From positions 1 through 29,849 of the forward strand of contig JAUMSH010000042.1 in the NCBI GenBank assembly GCA_031292915.1: a stretch of DNA of 29,849 nucleotides, written 5' to 3'. This document shows, in pieces, positions 16,610 to 24,700 of the stretch. The first letter of the stretch is position 1, and each line of letters starts with the position of its first letter. This DNA is from Collinsella sp. (GTDB taxonomy: Bacteria > Actinomycetota > Coriobacteriia > Coriobacteriales > Coriobacteriaceae). A program made the translations under genes and the position numbers. The notes beneath the pieces are model-generated. The model saw only the letters and a list, made by a program, of their open reading frames with translations, was not told where the DNA came from and did no database searches.

Positions 16610-17442
16610 GAAAGATCGTATCGGTCCTGAGCGCCGCTGTGCTTACGCTTACGCTGTGCGCCTGTTCTTCGGGGTCTTCTACCTCTTCCATTACCGTGGC
16701 CGGCTCCACGACCTGCCTTCCTATCGCCGAGATTGCGGCCGAGGGCTTTAAGGAGGAGACCGGCATCGACGTGCTCGTTTCCGGTTTGGGTTCTTCCGCA
16801 GGCATCGAGGCCGTCAGCGCCGGCACGGCCGATATCGCCAGCTCCTCCCGTGGACTCAATGCCGACGAACAGGATCTGGGCCTGACTCCCATCGTCATTG
16901 CCCACGACGGTATTGCGGTCATCGTGAACGACGACAACCCCGTCGATAACCTCTCGACCGAGCAGCTCCGCGATATCTACGCCGGCAAGATTACCAATTG
17001 GAAAGAGGTCGGTGGCGGGGACCTGAGGATTCAGGTTATCAACCGAGATGAGGCGTCCGGCACGCGTGAGGCCTTTCGTACCATCGTGATGGACGGCACG
17101 CCGTTCGATCGCCGCTCGGCCGTTCTTTCGGGCACGGGCCAGGTGCGCGACGTGGTATCTCGTTCGCGCGGTGCCATTGGCTACATTTCGCTGGGCTTCG
17201 TCGATAGCCTCAACGCCAAGACCTCGGTCAAGGCCGTCTCGGTCAATCATGTTGAGGCGTCCGAGAAGACGGTCGCGAGCGGCGGCTATCCCATCTCACG
17301 CGACCTTTACTTCTTTGTGAAGGGTGCGCCTTCGCAGCAGGCGCAGGATTACATCGACTACGTGACGTCCGAAAAGATGGACAAGCAGATTCGCGAGGCG
17401 GGCTTTATCCCCGTCACCAACGACGAGAAGGGGAGTGAGTAG
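16606..17442 (+). CDS. pstS: Phosphate ABC transporter substrate-binding lipoprotein PstS
   Basis: 278 residues. PstS captures inorganic phosphate outside the membrane for PstCAB. A lipoprotein signal is clear: Met-Arg-Lys, a hydrophobic core, then the lipobox L17-C18-A19-C20 and a Ser/Gly-rich linker. Phosphate-binding loops are visible in the PBP fold: VAGSTTCLPIAE near 31-42, GSSAGIEAVSAGTADIASSSR, and RDEASGTREAF. The start overlaps the pgeF stop in ATGA with no strong ribosome binding site, implying coupling. It is compact but normal for the family in Gram-positives. No PhoR/PhoB genes are in view. Confidence 0.95.
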   Translation: MRKIVSVLSAAVLTLTLCACSSGSSTSSITVAGSTTCLPIAEIAAEGFKEETGIDVLVSGLGSSAGIEAVSAGTADIASSSRGLNADEQDLGLTPIVIAHDGIAVIVNDDNPVDNLSTEQLRDIYAGKITNWKEVGGGDLRIQVINRDEASGTREAFRTIVMDGTPFDRRSAVLSGTGQVRDVVSRSRGAIGYISLGFVDSLNAKTSVKAVSVNHVEASEKTVASGGYPISRDLYFFVKGAPSQQAQDYIDYVTSEKMDKQIREAGFIPVTNDEKGSE

Positions 17443-17443
17443 C

Positions 17444-18367
17444 ATGGAAGCACAGGAAAACTCCCAGACTGAGCAGAATGTTCAGGCGCCCAAGAAGCGC
17501 GAGCTGGCGCTCGTATCGCGCAGTACTTATATCAAGGAGAAGGCGCTGAAGTGGATCTTCTTTGCCTGCGCGTTCTTGGCGGTCGTTACCGTCATCCTGA
17601 TTTTTGTCTTTACCACGTACTCGGCGCTGCCCGTCTTTACTGACATCGGTCTGGCGGACTTCTTTAGCTTTACTTGGGCGCCCTCTGAGGGCCACTACGG
17701 CATCATGTCGCTGCTTGCCGGCTCAGGTCTGGTGACCGTCGGTGCGCTCGCCATGGGCGTGCCGCTAGGTGTGGGTACGGCCGTGTATCTGGTCGAGATT
17801 GCCAGCAAGCGCGTGCGCAAGCTCATCAGCCCCGCCGTCGACCTGCTGGCGGGCATCCCCTCCATCATCTATGGCTTCTTTGGCATGGTCATCATCCGTC
17901 CGTTTATCGCGCAGCTGACCGGCGGTCTTGGCTTTGGCGCGCTGACGGCGTGGTTCGTGCTCGCCATCATGATCGTTCCCACCATCACCACGCTCACCAT
18001 CGATGCCCTCAATTCCATTCCTATGGGCATTCGCGAGGCATCCTATGCCATGGGCGCCACCAAGTGGCAGACCATCTATAAGGTCGTGCTGCCCGCAGCC
18101 AAGCTGGGTATCGTGGACGCCATCGTGCTGGGCATGGGTCGCGCTATCGGCGAGACCATGGCCGTGCTGATGGTCGTGGGCAACGCCCCGGTCATTCCGG
18201 ATAGCATCTCGAGCCCCATCTCGACGCTCACGAGTCAGATTGCGCTCGACATGAGTTATTCCTCGGGGCTGCACCGCTCGGCTCTGTTTGGCATGGGCGT
18301 TGTCCTGTTTATCATCTCCGCTGCACTGGTGGGTATCGTCCGCCTGATTTCCAAGAAGAGGGGGTAG
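17444..18367 (+). CDS. pstC: Phosphate ABC transporter permease PstC
   Basis: 307 residues. PstC is one of the two membrane permeases of the Pst importer. A charged N-terminus of about 37 residues is followed by about six membrane helices. The EAA-type cytoplasmic loop that contacts PstB is clear (EASYAMGATKWQTIYKVVLP, then GMGRAIGETMAV). PAVDLLAGIPSIIYGFFG is typical of PstC. The ATG at 17444 with GGGGAG at 17430 is preferred over an in-frame GTG at 17435. It lies 1 base after the pstS stop. Confidence 0.95.
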   Translation: MEAQENSQTEQNVQAPKKRELALVSRSTYIKEKALKWIFFACAFLAVVTVILIFVFTTYSALPVFTDIGLADFFSFTWAPSEGHYGIMSLLAGSGLVTVGALAMGVPLGVGTAVYLVEIASKRVRKLISPAVDLLAGIPSIIYGFFGMVIIRPFIAQLTGGLGFGALTAWFVLAIMIVPTITTLTIDALNSIPMGIREASYAMGATKWQTIYKVVLPAAKLGIVDAIVLGMGRAIGETMAVLMVVGNAPVIPDSISSPISTLTSQIALDMSYSSGLHRSALFGMGVVLFIISAALVGIVRLISKKRG

Positions 18368-18370
18368 GCT

Positions 18371-19276
18371 ATGTCCGATTCCGTTGACACGATGGCCGAT
18401 ACGACCTCGTCGCGCGAGCGCATTAAGCGTGCCCTTTCCCACGGTAAGAAGGGCCGCATCAACAAGGACCTGTCCAACAAGATCATGCTTGGCGTGTTTC
18501 GTGCCGCTGCCTACATCACCACGCTGGTGCTGGTCGCTATCATCGCCTACGTGGTCATCAACGGCCTGCCGCATATCTCGCTCGACTTTATCTTCGGTTG
18601 GCCCCAGGGCGTCAACGCCGAGGGCGGAATTTGGCCTACGATCGTCTCGACCGTCTACGTGACGGCGCTCGCCATGCTTATCTGCACGCCGATCGCTGTG
18701 CTGGCAGCCGTCTATCTGGCCGAGTACGCCAAGCAGGGCAAGATCGTCGAGCTCATTCGCTATGCTGCTGACGCTTTGGCCTCGGTGCCCTCCATCGTTA
18801 TGGGCTTGTTTGGCTACGCCTTGTTTGTCGAGGCCATGGGCCTGGGCCTTTCGATGGTCTCTGCCGCTCTGGCGCTCGCGCTCTTGATGCTTCCCATCGT
18901 CATGCGCACCACCGAGGAGGCTATTCGCGCCGTGCCACGCTATATCCGTTGGGGCGCGTACGGCCTGGGCGCCACCAAGTGGCAGGTCGTTTCCAAGATC
19001 GTGCTCCCTTCTGCCTTTGGCCGCATTGCCACGGGCATCGTCCTTGCCATCGGCCGCGCCATCGGCGAAACCGCGGTGGTGCTCTACACCATGGGCCAGG
19101 CCATCAATCTACCTATCTCGCCGCTCGATTCCGGTCGTCCCATGACCGTTCACCTGTACCTGCTTGCCAACGATGGCATCAACATGAACGCAGCCTATGG
19201 CACCGCGCTCTTGCTGATGGTGATCATTTTGGCCTTCAACCTGTTTGCGCGTTTCCTGTCGCGCAAGCGCCGCTAG
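18371..19276 (+). CDS. pstA: Phosphate ABC transporter permease PstA
   Basis: 301 residues. PstA is the second Pst permease. A polar N-terminus (about 45 residues) is followed by about six membrane helices. The EAA loop is GAYGLGATKWQVVSKIVLP, followed by AIGRAIGETAVVL. DALASVPSIVMGLFGYALFV is the PstA counterpart of the PstC helix motif. Its start is 3 bases after pstC and preceded by a G-rich site (GAGGGGG). The strong likeness of the PstC and PstA EAA regions reflects the family's ancient duplication. Confidence 0.95.
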   Translation: MSDSVDTMADTTSSRERIKRALSHGKKGRINKDLSNKIMLGVFRAAAYITTLVLVAIIAYVVINGLPHISLDFIFGWPQGVNAEGGIWPTIVSTVYVTALAMLICTPIAVLAAVYLAEYAKQGKIVELIRYAADALASVPSIVMGLFGYALFVEAMGLGLSMVSAALALALLMLPIVMRTTEEAIRAVPRYIRWGAYGLGATKWQVVSKIVLPSAFGRIATGIVLAIGRAIGETAVVLYTMGQAINLPISPLDSGRPMTVHLYLLANDGINMNAAYGTALLLMVIILAFNLFARFLSRKRR

Positions 19277-19288
19277 TTAAGGAGTCCC

Positions 19289-20088
<800 letters not shown>

Positions 20089-20092
<4 letters not shown>

Positions 20093-20164
20093 TCGGTGCG
20101 ACTAGTCCCAAGCCGATCGGATCTGGTCCGGTGCGTATTCACTGTGCGGGCGGCATGACCGCAC
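20089..20164 (+). repeat. Two hairpins in the pstB-phoU gap
   Basis: The first pairs CTGATCGG (20089-20096) with CCGATCGG (20113-20120), one wobble, and covers the pstB stop. The second pairs GTGCGG (20144-20149) with CCGCAC (20159-20164). Neither has a T run, so they look like intercistronic processing or stability elements rather than terminators. Confidence 0.4.
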
Positions 20165-20184
20165 CCAACTGATTGGAGTGAACC

Positions 20185-21042
20185 ATGCGTAAACTGTTTT
20201 CCCGTCAGCTCATCGAGGCCCGCCACGAGATGCTGAGCATCTACGAGGCCGTCGATCTGGCCCTCCACGATGCCGTTAAGGCCTATGTGACCGACGACCG
20301 CAAGCTCGCCACCAAGACCAAGAAGCGCACGCTTTCGATTGACGCGCGCTGCGCTAACTTGGAGGCCGTGTGCTACAACCTGATCGCCACGCAGTCACCG
20401 GTCGCCTCCGACTTCCGCCTGCTTCAGACGATCATCTACGTCGACTTTAACCTGCAGCGCATGACCGATAAGGTCCGTCAGATCTGCCGCGCCACGCGTC
20501 ATATGATCAAGGCCGACATCTCGCTGCCCAAGGAGCTTGTCGGCACGGTTGAGGCCGAGGCTGAGGCTGTCTACCAGGTGCTGGGCTCTTCGCTTTCCGC
20601 GCTCGTCACCAATGATATGTCCATCATCTGCAACTTGGCCGTCGAGGACGAGCCAGTGCACGCTGCCTACGAGAAGTTCTTCCGCACCTTTAACCGTATG
20701 GATACGGGCGACTTTATGGACGACGGCAGCAACTATGACGACCTGCGCCGCGCCATCATGGTTTCGCGCTACCTCGATCGCATCGCCTCGATTTCCATCG
20801 ATGCCGCCTGCCGTCTGACCTTCCTGTTGACTGGTCAGCGCATGAATGCCGGCGATATCGCCCGCACTGATGAGGATGAGCTCGAGAGCATGCGCGTGCC
20901 TTCGGGCGAGGGTGTTATCATGAGGCCCGCCGTCGACGCGCGCTACGTTGCCAAGGTGCCCGTTAACGAGGTCAGCGAGGGTCTTCGCTATCTGCTCGAT
21001 CATCTTGAGGACGAGGACGATGGCGAGGACGACGAGGAGTAA
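20185..21042 (+). CDS. phoU: Phosphate signalling regulator PhoU
   Basis: 285 residues. PhoU links the Pst transporter to the PhoR/PhoB-type phosphate response and lowers Pst activity when phosphate is plentiful. Two three-helix PhoU repeats are visible, about residues 5-110 and 120-220. Each has acidic/aromatic metal-binding-type residues; DFRLLQTIIYVDFNLQRMTDKV and MVSRYLDRIASIS are typical. The protein is longer than usual (about 220): the last 60 residues form an extra segment ending in a run of Asp/Glu. A TTGGAGTG site precedes the ATG. It ends the pst block. Confidence 0.93.
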   Translation: MRKLFSRQLIEARHEMLSIYEAVDLALHDAVKAYVTDDRKLATKTKKRTLSIDARCANLEAVCYNLIATQSPVASDFRLLQTIIYVDFNLQRMTDKVRQICRATRHMIKADISLPKELVGTVEAEAEAVYQVLGSSLSALVTNDMSIICNLAVEDEPVHAAYEKFFRTFNRMDTGDFMDDGSNYDDLRRAIMVSRYLDRIASISIDAACRLTFLLTGQRMNAGDIARTDEDELESMRVPSGEGVIMRPAVDARYVAKVPVNEVSEGLRYLLDHLEDEDDGEDDEE

Positions 21043-21079
21043 GTAACCCCGTTCGTCGAAAGATTGTAAATACCTAAGT

Positions 21080-21111
21080 GAGCGCGGCCTTGCACATGCG
21101 GGGCCGCGCTC
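21080..21111 (+). terminator. Hairpin after phoU, probable terminator
   Basis: GAGCGCGGCC and GGCCGCGCTC form a perfect 10-bp stem around a 12-base loop, 37 bases after phoU. The T run after it is poor, so it may be leaky and let transcription continue into yggS. Confidence 0.6.
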
Positions 21112-21161
21112 TTGCGTTAGCATGGGACTACTTGTTTGGCTGTCAGCGGAGGCGATTAGCA

Positions 21162-21899
21162 ATGGATAACTATTTGGACTTGATGCGCGCTCGCCGCGAG
21201 CAGATTCTTGAACGTTTTTATGCGGCGCTCGATCGCGCAGGCCGTCCCCACGACGCCGCGCGCCTCATTGCCGTGTCCAAGACCGTTGGTGTCGATGAGA
21301 CCGTTGCCGCCATCCAGGCGGGGTATCGCCATTTTGCCGAGAATCGCCCGCAGGAGCTGGTTCGCAAGCTCACGGGTCTGGCGGAGCATCCGGAGCTGCC
21401 CGAGGTGCGCTTCGATATGATCGGCAACCTGCAGACCAATAAGATCAATGCGGTGCTGGGCTCAGCCGAGCTGATTCACTCGGTGGGTTCGCTGCATCTG
21501 GCGCAGGCGATCTCGAGCCGTGCTGTCCGCAAGATTGAGGCAGGCGAGCTCGCCGGCCCCCAGCGTGTGCTCATTGAGGTCAATGTGAGTGGTGAGGAGT
21601 CGAAGGGAGGCTTTTCGCCCGATGAGATTCGCGCCGCCGCGGGTGAGCTTGCGGAACTTGAGGGAATTTGCGTACAGGGGCTTATGACTATGGCGCCCCG
21701 GGGGAATAAGGATGTGGCACGCCGCACCTTTGCGGGGCTTCGTGAGCTGAGGGATGAGCTGGAGGCGGCGCATCCCGATTTGAACCTGCCTGAGCTTTCC
21801 TGCGGTATGAGCGAGGACTTTGAGCCTGCCCTTGAGGAGGGCTCTACGCTCGTTCGCCTGGGCAGGGTAGTATTTAGCCCGGAGTTTGCAGTAAAATAA
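21162..21899 (+). CDS. yggS: PLP homeostasis protein YggS/YlmE
   Basis: 245 residues. This is the PLP-binding protein family (COG0325/PLPBP) that keeps pyridoxal phosphate levels in balance; it has an alanine-racemase-like barrel and no known enzyme reaction. The PLP lysine is K40 in LIAVSKTVG. Other conserved parts are FAENRPQEL, FDMIGNLQTNK, LIEVNVSGEESKGGF, GLMTMAP and LSCGMSEDFEPALEEGSTLVRLG. The ATG at 21162, with GGAGG at 21148, is preferred over a start at 21078 that would run through the hairpin. It is followed by sepF, as in the ylm clusters of other Gram-positives. Confidence 0.94.
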   Translation: MDNYLDLMRARREQILERFYAALDRAGRPHDAARLIAVSKTVGVDETVAAIQAGYRHFAENRPQELVRKLTGLAEHPELPEVRFDMIGNLQTNKINAVLGSAELIHSVGSLHLAQAISSRAVRKIEAGELAGPQRVLIEVNVSGEESKGGFSPDEIRAAAGELAELEGICVQGLMTMAPRGNKDVARRTFAGLRELRDELEAAHPDLNLPELSCGMSEDFEPALEEGSTLVRLGRVVFSPEFAVK

Positions 21900-21959
21900 G
21901 GCTCTGAAGTGCGCACTGATTATCGGGGCGCCTGCACTAAACCGCGAGAGGACACAACC

Positions 21960-22682
21960 ATGGGCTTCCTTGACGAGATTAAAAATAAGATGCACCTGGG
22001 CGGCCAGCAGGGTTACGACCAGGGTTATGGCCAGGACGACGACTACGGCTACGATGATGGCTATGACGATGGCTATCAGGGCAACGGCTACAGCGGTGCT
22101 TCGGGCGAGGGCTTCTACACCCAAGACGAGCCGAGCAACGGCCTGCTTGGTCAGACGCGCCGTGGTGAAGCTGAGTCGGTTGCCGTGTATACACGCTCCG
22201 GACAGCTGGTCGGCGATGACTCTCGCCATGCCACGACGTATAACCCGCCTTCGCGCTCGCAGGACAGTGTTGCGAGCGGTTATCGTCCTGGTGCTTATGA
22301 CACGCCGTCGAGCTACGCCGAGAACACCCGCGCCCGTGCCGCCGCTGCGCCCGCGCCTGCACCGAGCGATGCCTCGGCCTATGCGAGCAATATCATCAAC
22401 GCCACGCCGCAGCTGCCGGCCTATGTCCTGCGCCCCGAGAGCTATGATGACGTGGAGACCGTGGTGCGCCGCGTTCGCACCAAGCAGCCTGTCGCACTGA
22501 TTTTTGTGGGCGTACGCACCGAAGTTGCCAAGCGCGTCTTGGACTTCTCTTACGGCTTTGCCTGCGGTCTGGGTGCCACGGTCAAGGAGGTGGGCGACCG
22601 CGTGTTCATGGTGCTGCCCGCCGGTTGCGAGGTCAAAGATTCCGATCTCAAGAAGCTTCGTGCCGACGGCTACCTCAAGTAA
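21960..22682 (+). CDS. sepF: FtsZ-anchoring cell division protein SepF
   Basis: 240 residues. SepF tethers FtsZ filaments to the membrane and takes the place of FtsA. The N-terminal MGFLDEIKNKM fits the amphipathic membrane-binding helix. A long linker follows: first a Tyr/Asp/Gly-rich part with repeated DDGY units (about 18-45), then Ser/Ala/Pro-rich sequence to about 140. The globular SepF domain (about 140-238) has SYDDVETVVRRVRTKQPVAL, KRVLDFSYGFACGLGATVKEVGDRVFMVLP. The ATG at 21960, with GAGAGGAC upstream, matches the conserved N-terminus. FtsZ here ends in the matching C-terminal peptide. Confidence 0.95.
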   Translation: MGFLDEIKNKMHLGGQQGYDQGYGQDDDYGYDDGYDDGYQGNGYSGASGEGFYTQDEPSNGLLGQTRRGEAESVAVYTRSGQLVGDDSRHATTYNPPSRSQDSVASGYRPGAYDTPSSYAENTRARAAAAPAPAPSDASAYASNIINATPQLPAYVLRPESYDDVETVVRRVRTKQPVALIFVGVRTEVAKRVLDFSYGFACGLGATVKEVGDRVFMVLPAGCEVKDSDLKKLRADGYLK

Positions 22683-22703
22683 AGACAAGACGAGGAGATT
22701 CCC

Positions 22704-22985
22704 ATCAACATCTACACTATCGTCCAGCTGGTCAACACGCTGTTCAACTTCTATTCCACGCTCATTATCGTCTACTGCTTTATGACGTGGATTCCCATGA
22801 AGCAGGGTGGTTTGCTTCAGGATATTGCCGCGGTGCTTGATAGCGTGTGCGGTCCGTGGCTTAACCTGTTCCGTCGTTTCATCCCGCCGATGGGCGGTAT
22901 CGATTTTTCGCCGGTCGTTGCGATTATTGCGTTGCAGTTGGTGCAGAGGCTGGTTCTGCAGCTTCTTATAGGTATACTCGTGTAG
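22704..22985 (+). CDS. yggT: YggT/YlmG family membrane protein (apparent ATC start)
   Basis: 93 residues if read from the ATC at 22704. YggT/YlmG proteins are small inner-membrane proteins with two helices. They are found in division clusters and their function is poorly known. The first helix (about 8-28) and second helix (about 70-92) flank CGPWLNLFRRFIPPMGGIDFSP, which carries the family's LNPFRRxIPP-like motif. No ATG, GTG or TTG occurs in frame between the sepF stop and 22782; starting there would delete the first helix. GAGGAG at 22692-22697 is 6 bases from the ATC, the ideal distance. A sequence error or a true rare start are both possible. Confidence 0.8.
   Translation: MNIYTIVQLVNTLFNFYSTLIIVYCFMTWIPMKQGGLLQDIAAVLDSVCGPWLNLFRRFIPPMGGIDFSPVVAIIALQLVQRLVLQLLIGILV
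22971..22978 (+). promoter_or_regulatory. Possible -10 element for divIVA
   Basis: GG followed by TATACT (22973-22978), at the very end of yggT and 69 bases before the divIVA ATG. It is a good -10 match without a clear -35. divIVA may therefore have its own promoter. Confidence 0.35.
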
Positions 22986-23046
22986 AACTGACTTAGTAAC
23001 TTACGTCGGGCGTGTAGCGCCGAGGCGATGAAAAAGGAGACTTGTT

Positions 23047-23721
23047 ATGGCTATTACCCCTGCAGACATCCAGGCTCAGACTTTCTCTGAGGCCAAGCGT
23101 GGCTACGATCCTGCTGAGGTCGACGTCTTCTTGGAGACGCTGTCCTCCGAGGTTGACGCTATGCTCGCTAAGATCGTCGACCTTAAGGGTCGTCTGACTG
23201 CTACCGAGCAGCAGCTTGCCGATGCGCAGGCTCAGCTTGCCCAGGCTCAGGATGCCACCGCCCAGGCCGCTCCTGCCGCCCCCGTGGCTGCTCCCGCCCC
23301 TGACTTCTCCGCTCAGGAGCGCCAGATTTCCGCTGCCTTGATCGCTGCCCAGCAGACCGCTGAGACCATCGTCAACGATGCCAACGAGAACGCTGAGCGT
23401 ATCCGCAACGAGGCTGACGCCAAGGCCCGCGAGGTTATCCGCCAGGCTCTGACTGAGAAGCAGGCCGAGCTCGAGGAGATCGATCGTCTCAAGGCTTCCC
23501 GTGAGGAGTTCAAGGCCGAGTATCTCAAGCTCATCCAGCACTTCATGGACGATGCCCAGAACTCCTTCCCGGCCGATCTCATGGCCTCCACACCGGTCGG
23601 TTCTGCCGCTTCTCCTGCGGTGACTGTTCCCGCCGAGCCGCTGCCCGTCGCTGACCCGGTTGTCCCTGTGGCCGATCCCTTCGCCCCGATCGACAACTTC
23701 GCTGCCGACGACCTGGACTAA
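23047..23721 (+). CDS. divIVA: DivIVA domain cell-pole/septum protein
   Basis: 224 residues. DivIVA (Wag31 in actinobacteria) binds curved membranes and organises pole and septum growth. The N-terminal membrane-binding domain is clear: ITPADIQAQTFSEAKRGYDPAEVDVFLE at 3-30 (the usual F/R-GY-EVD pattern). A coiled coil follows (about 31-68, with QLADAQAQLAQAQ), then an Ala/Pro linker, a second coiled coil (about 90-165) and a Pro/Val/Ala/Asp-rich tail. AAAAGGAG precedes the ATG. ylmH, often found between yggT and divIVA, is missing. A terminator follows at once. Confidence 0.93.
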   Translation: MAITPADIQAQTFSEAKRGYDPAEVDVFLETLSSEVDAMLAKIVDLKGRLTATEQQLADAQAQLAQAQDATAQAAPAAPVAAPAPDFSAQERQISAALIAAQQTAETIVNDANENAERIRNEADAKAREVIRQALTEKQAELEEIDRLKASREEFKAEYLKLIQHFMDDAQNSFPADLMASTPVGSAASPAVTVPAEPLPVADPVVPVADPFAPIDNFAADDLD

Positions 23722-23747
23722 CATTCGGCCTACAATTTAGTGCCTCG

Positions 23748-23777
23748 AAAGGACCCGCAGCTTGCGGGTCCTTTTTT
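23748..23777 (+). terminator. Rho-independent terminator after divIVA
   Basis: AAAGGACCCGCA pairs perfectly with TGCGGGTCCTTT around a 3-base loop, and the T run continues to 23777. It faces the - strand terminator at 23803-23839. Confidence 0.93.
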
Positions 23778-23802
23778 ATGACTGTGCAGGGGTGCGTAAC
23801 AT

Positions 23803-23839
23803 AAAAACCGAGCCCTGCACATAGTGGCGCAGAACTCGG
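23803..23839 (-). terminator. Rho-independent terminator for the nitroreductase gene
   Basis: Read on -, CCGAGTTCTGC pairs with GCAGGGCTCGG (two U-G wobbles) around a 10-base loop and is followed by five T. It lies about 50 bases past the nitroreductase stop. Confidence 0.75.
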
Positions 23840-23888
23840 CGAACGGGTGAGCGGTCAAGGGTAGGTTTTAAGGCATGTCCCAAAAAAT

Positions 23889-24419
23889 CTACTTGAGGAG
23901 GAAGTCGGAGAGGGGAATGGTGCGGGCCTCGCGATGCTCGGGATCGGCGATGTGGTCGGCGGGATAGCCACAGACGAGCATGTGATAGGGATAGACGCCC
24001 TCGGGCATGTTGAACTGCACTTGTGCCACCTCAGGCTTAAAATGGCATACCCAGCACGTTCCCAGGCCCTGCTCGGTGGCCTCCATCATCATCTGATCGC
24101 AAACAATCGAGGTGTCGATAGCGCTGGAGTTCATCTGGTCGTACGGGCGCACCCAAGCGTCGTCGGCAACGCTGCAAATAAGGAAGACAAGCGGAGCGCC
24201 AAAGATAGACCCATCACGAGCAAACCGAGGCTGACAAGCAGCAGCCTTCTCCAGAAGCTCAGGCGTATCCAACACCATCACACGGGTTGGATGATTATTA
24301 CAAGCAGAAGGAGCAATCCGCCCAGCCTCAACAATGGCATCCACCACAGCCTGCTCCACAGCCCGATCTTCAAACTCACGACAAGAATACCGACCCCGAG
24401 CCAGATCCAAATAACTCAC
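23889..24419 (-). CDS. Nitroreductase-family FMN protein
   Basis: 176 residues from a GTG at 24419, with GGAGGG 7 bases upstream; an in-frame ATG at 24482 is rejected because it reads through that site. Nitroreductase-fold proteins bind FMN and reduce nitro groups, quinones or flavins with NAD(P)H. Visible parts are the RYSCREFEDRAV phosphate-binding start (10-21), RIAPSACNNHPTRV (34-47), a central Asp/Ser helix, GLGTCWVCHF (118-127) and GYPAD near 151. The substrate is unknown. The first half uses T-rich codons (TTG, CTT, TCT, TGT, AAT), unlike the G+C-rich second half and its neighbours. Confidence 0.88.
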   Translation of the reverse strand: MSYLDLARGRYSCREFEDRAVEQAVVDAIVEAGRIAPSACNNHPTRVMVLDTPELLEKAAACQPRFARDGSIFGAPLVFLICSVADDAWVRPYDQMNSSAIDTSIVCDQMMMEATEQGLGTCWVCHFKPEVAQVQFNMPEGVYPYHMLVCGYPADHIADPEHREARTIPLSDFLLK

Positions 24420-24585
24420 AACCAAGCCCTCCAAATTCAGTGTATCAACCCAAAGTAAAACAAAGGGTACCCAAAGCCCCATCCAGCCAAACGTTTAAGG
24501 CAGTCCCAAAGTTCCCAATTGGGCTCAAAGGCCCTGCCAACAAAAGCCCCATCACTTTCAAAGTATCAGCCAAAGTTTCAATGGC
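24420..24585. other. AT-richer non-coding leader with CAAAG repeats
   Basis: No credible gene is seen here. On + the block carries about eight CAAAG or CAAAAG words and an 11-base direct repeat, AAAGCCCCATC, at 24473-24483 and 24543-24553. On - it is the upstream region of the nitroreductase and probably holds its promoter, but no clear -35/-10 pair stands out. Base composition is lower in G+C than the surrounding genes. Confidence 0.5.
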
Positions 24586-24694
24586 GGTACGTAAGGGAGC
24601 GGGCCCGACCACTAATACCTTTTGAACGACTCTGCTTGCAGCCGGAGTGAAAAAGGTATTAGTGGTCGGGCCCGCGACCGGTGGGACACGTACC
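24586..24694. repeat. Long inverted repeat with a perfect 25-bp core
   Basis: The arms 24599-24623 and 24651-24675 are exact reverse complements over 25 bases. Each begins or ends with GCGGGCCCGACC and contains ACTAATACCTTTT. The 27-base loop has its own small repeats (ACTC/GAGT, CTGC/GCAG). Outside the core, GGTACGT (24586-24592) and ACGTACC (24688-24694) form a second pair of arms. There is no T run directly after the stem on either strand. It could end transcription of the pit operon, act as a two-way terminator, or be a small non-coding mobile repeat. Confidence 0.9.
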
Positions 24695-24700
24695 CCCCAA

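Noticed and set aside
21078..21161. Upstream extension of yggS
   Set aside because: It would run through the phoU hairpin, lacks a ribosome binding site, and the ATG at 21162 has a good GGAGG.
24473..24553. CAAAG words and the 11-base repeat considered as a CRISPR or iteron array
   Set aside because: The spacing is irregular, the repeat has only two full copies, and no cas or replication gene is nearby.
24287..24625. A 112-codon frame on + in the nitroreductase leader
   Set aside because: The translation is Gln/Pro/Lys low-complexity sequence, there is no ribosome binding site, and it overlaps the nitroreductase 5' end on the other strand.
24599..24675. Ends of an insertion sequence
   Set aside because: The arms are only 27 bases apart, so no transposase could fit; at most a non-autonomous element.
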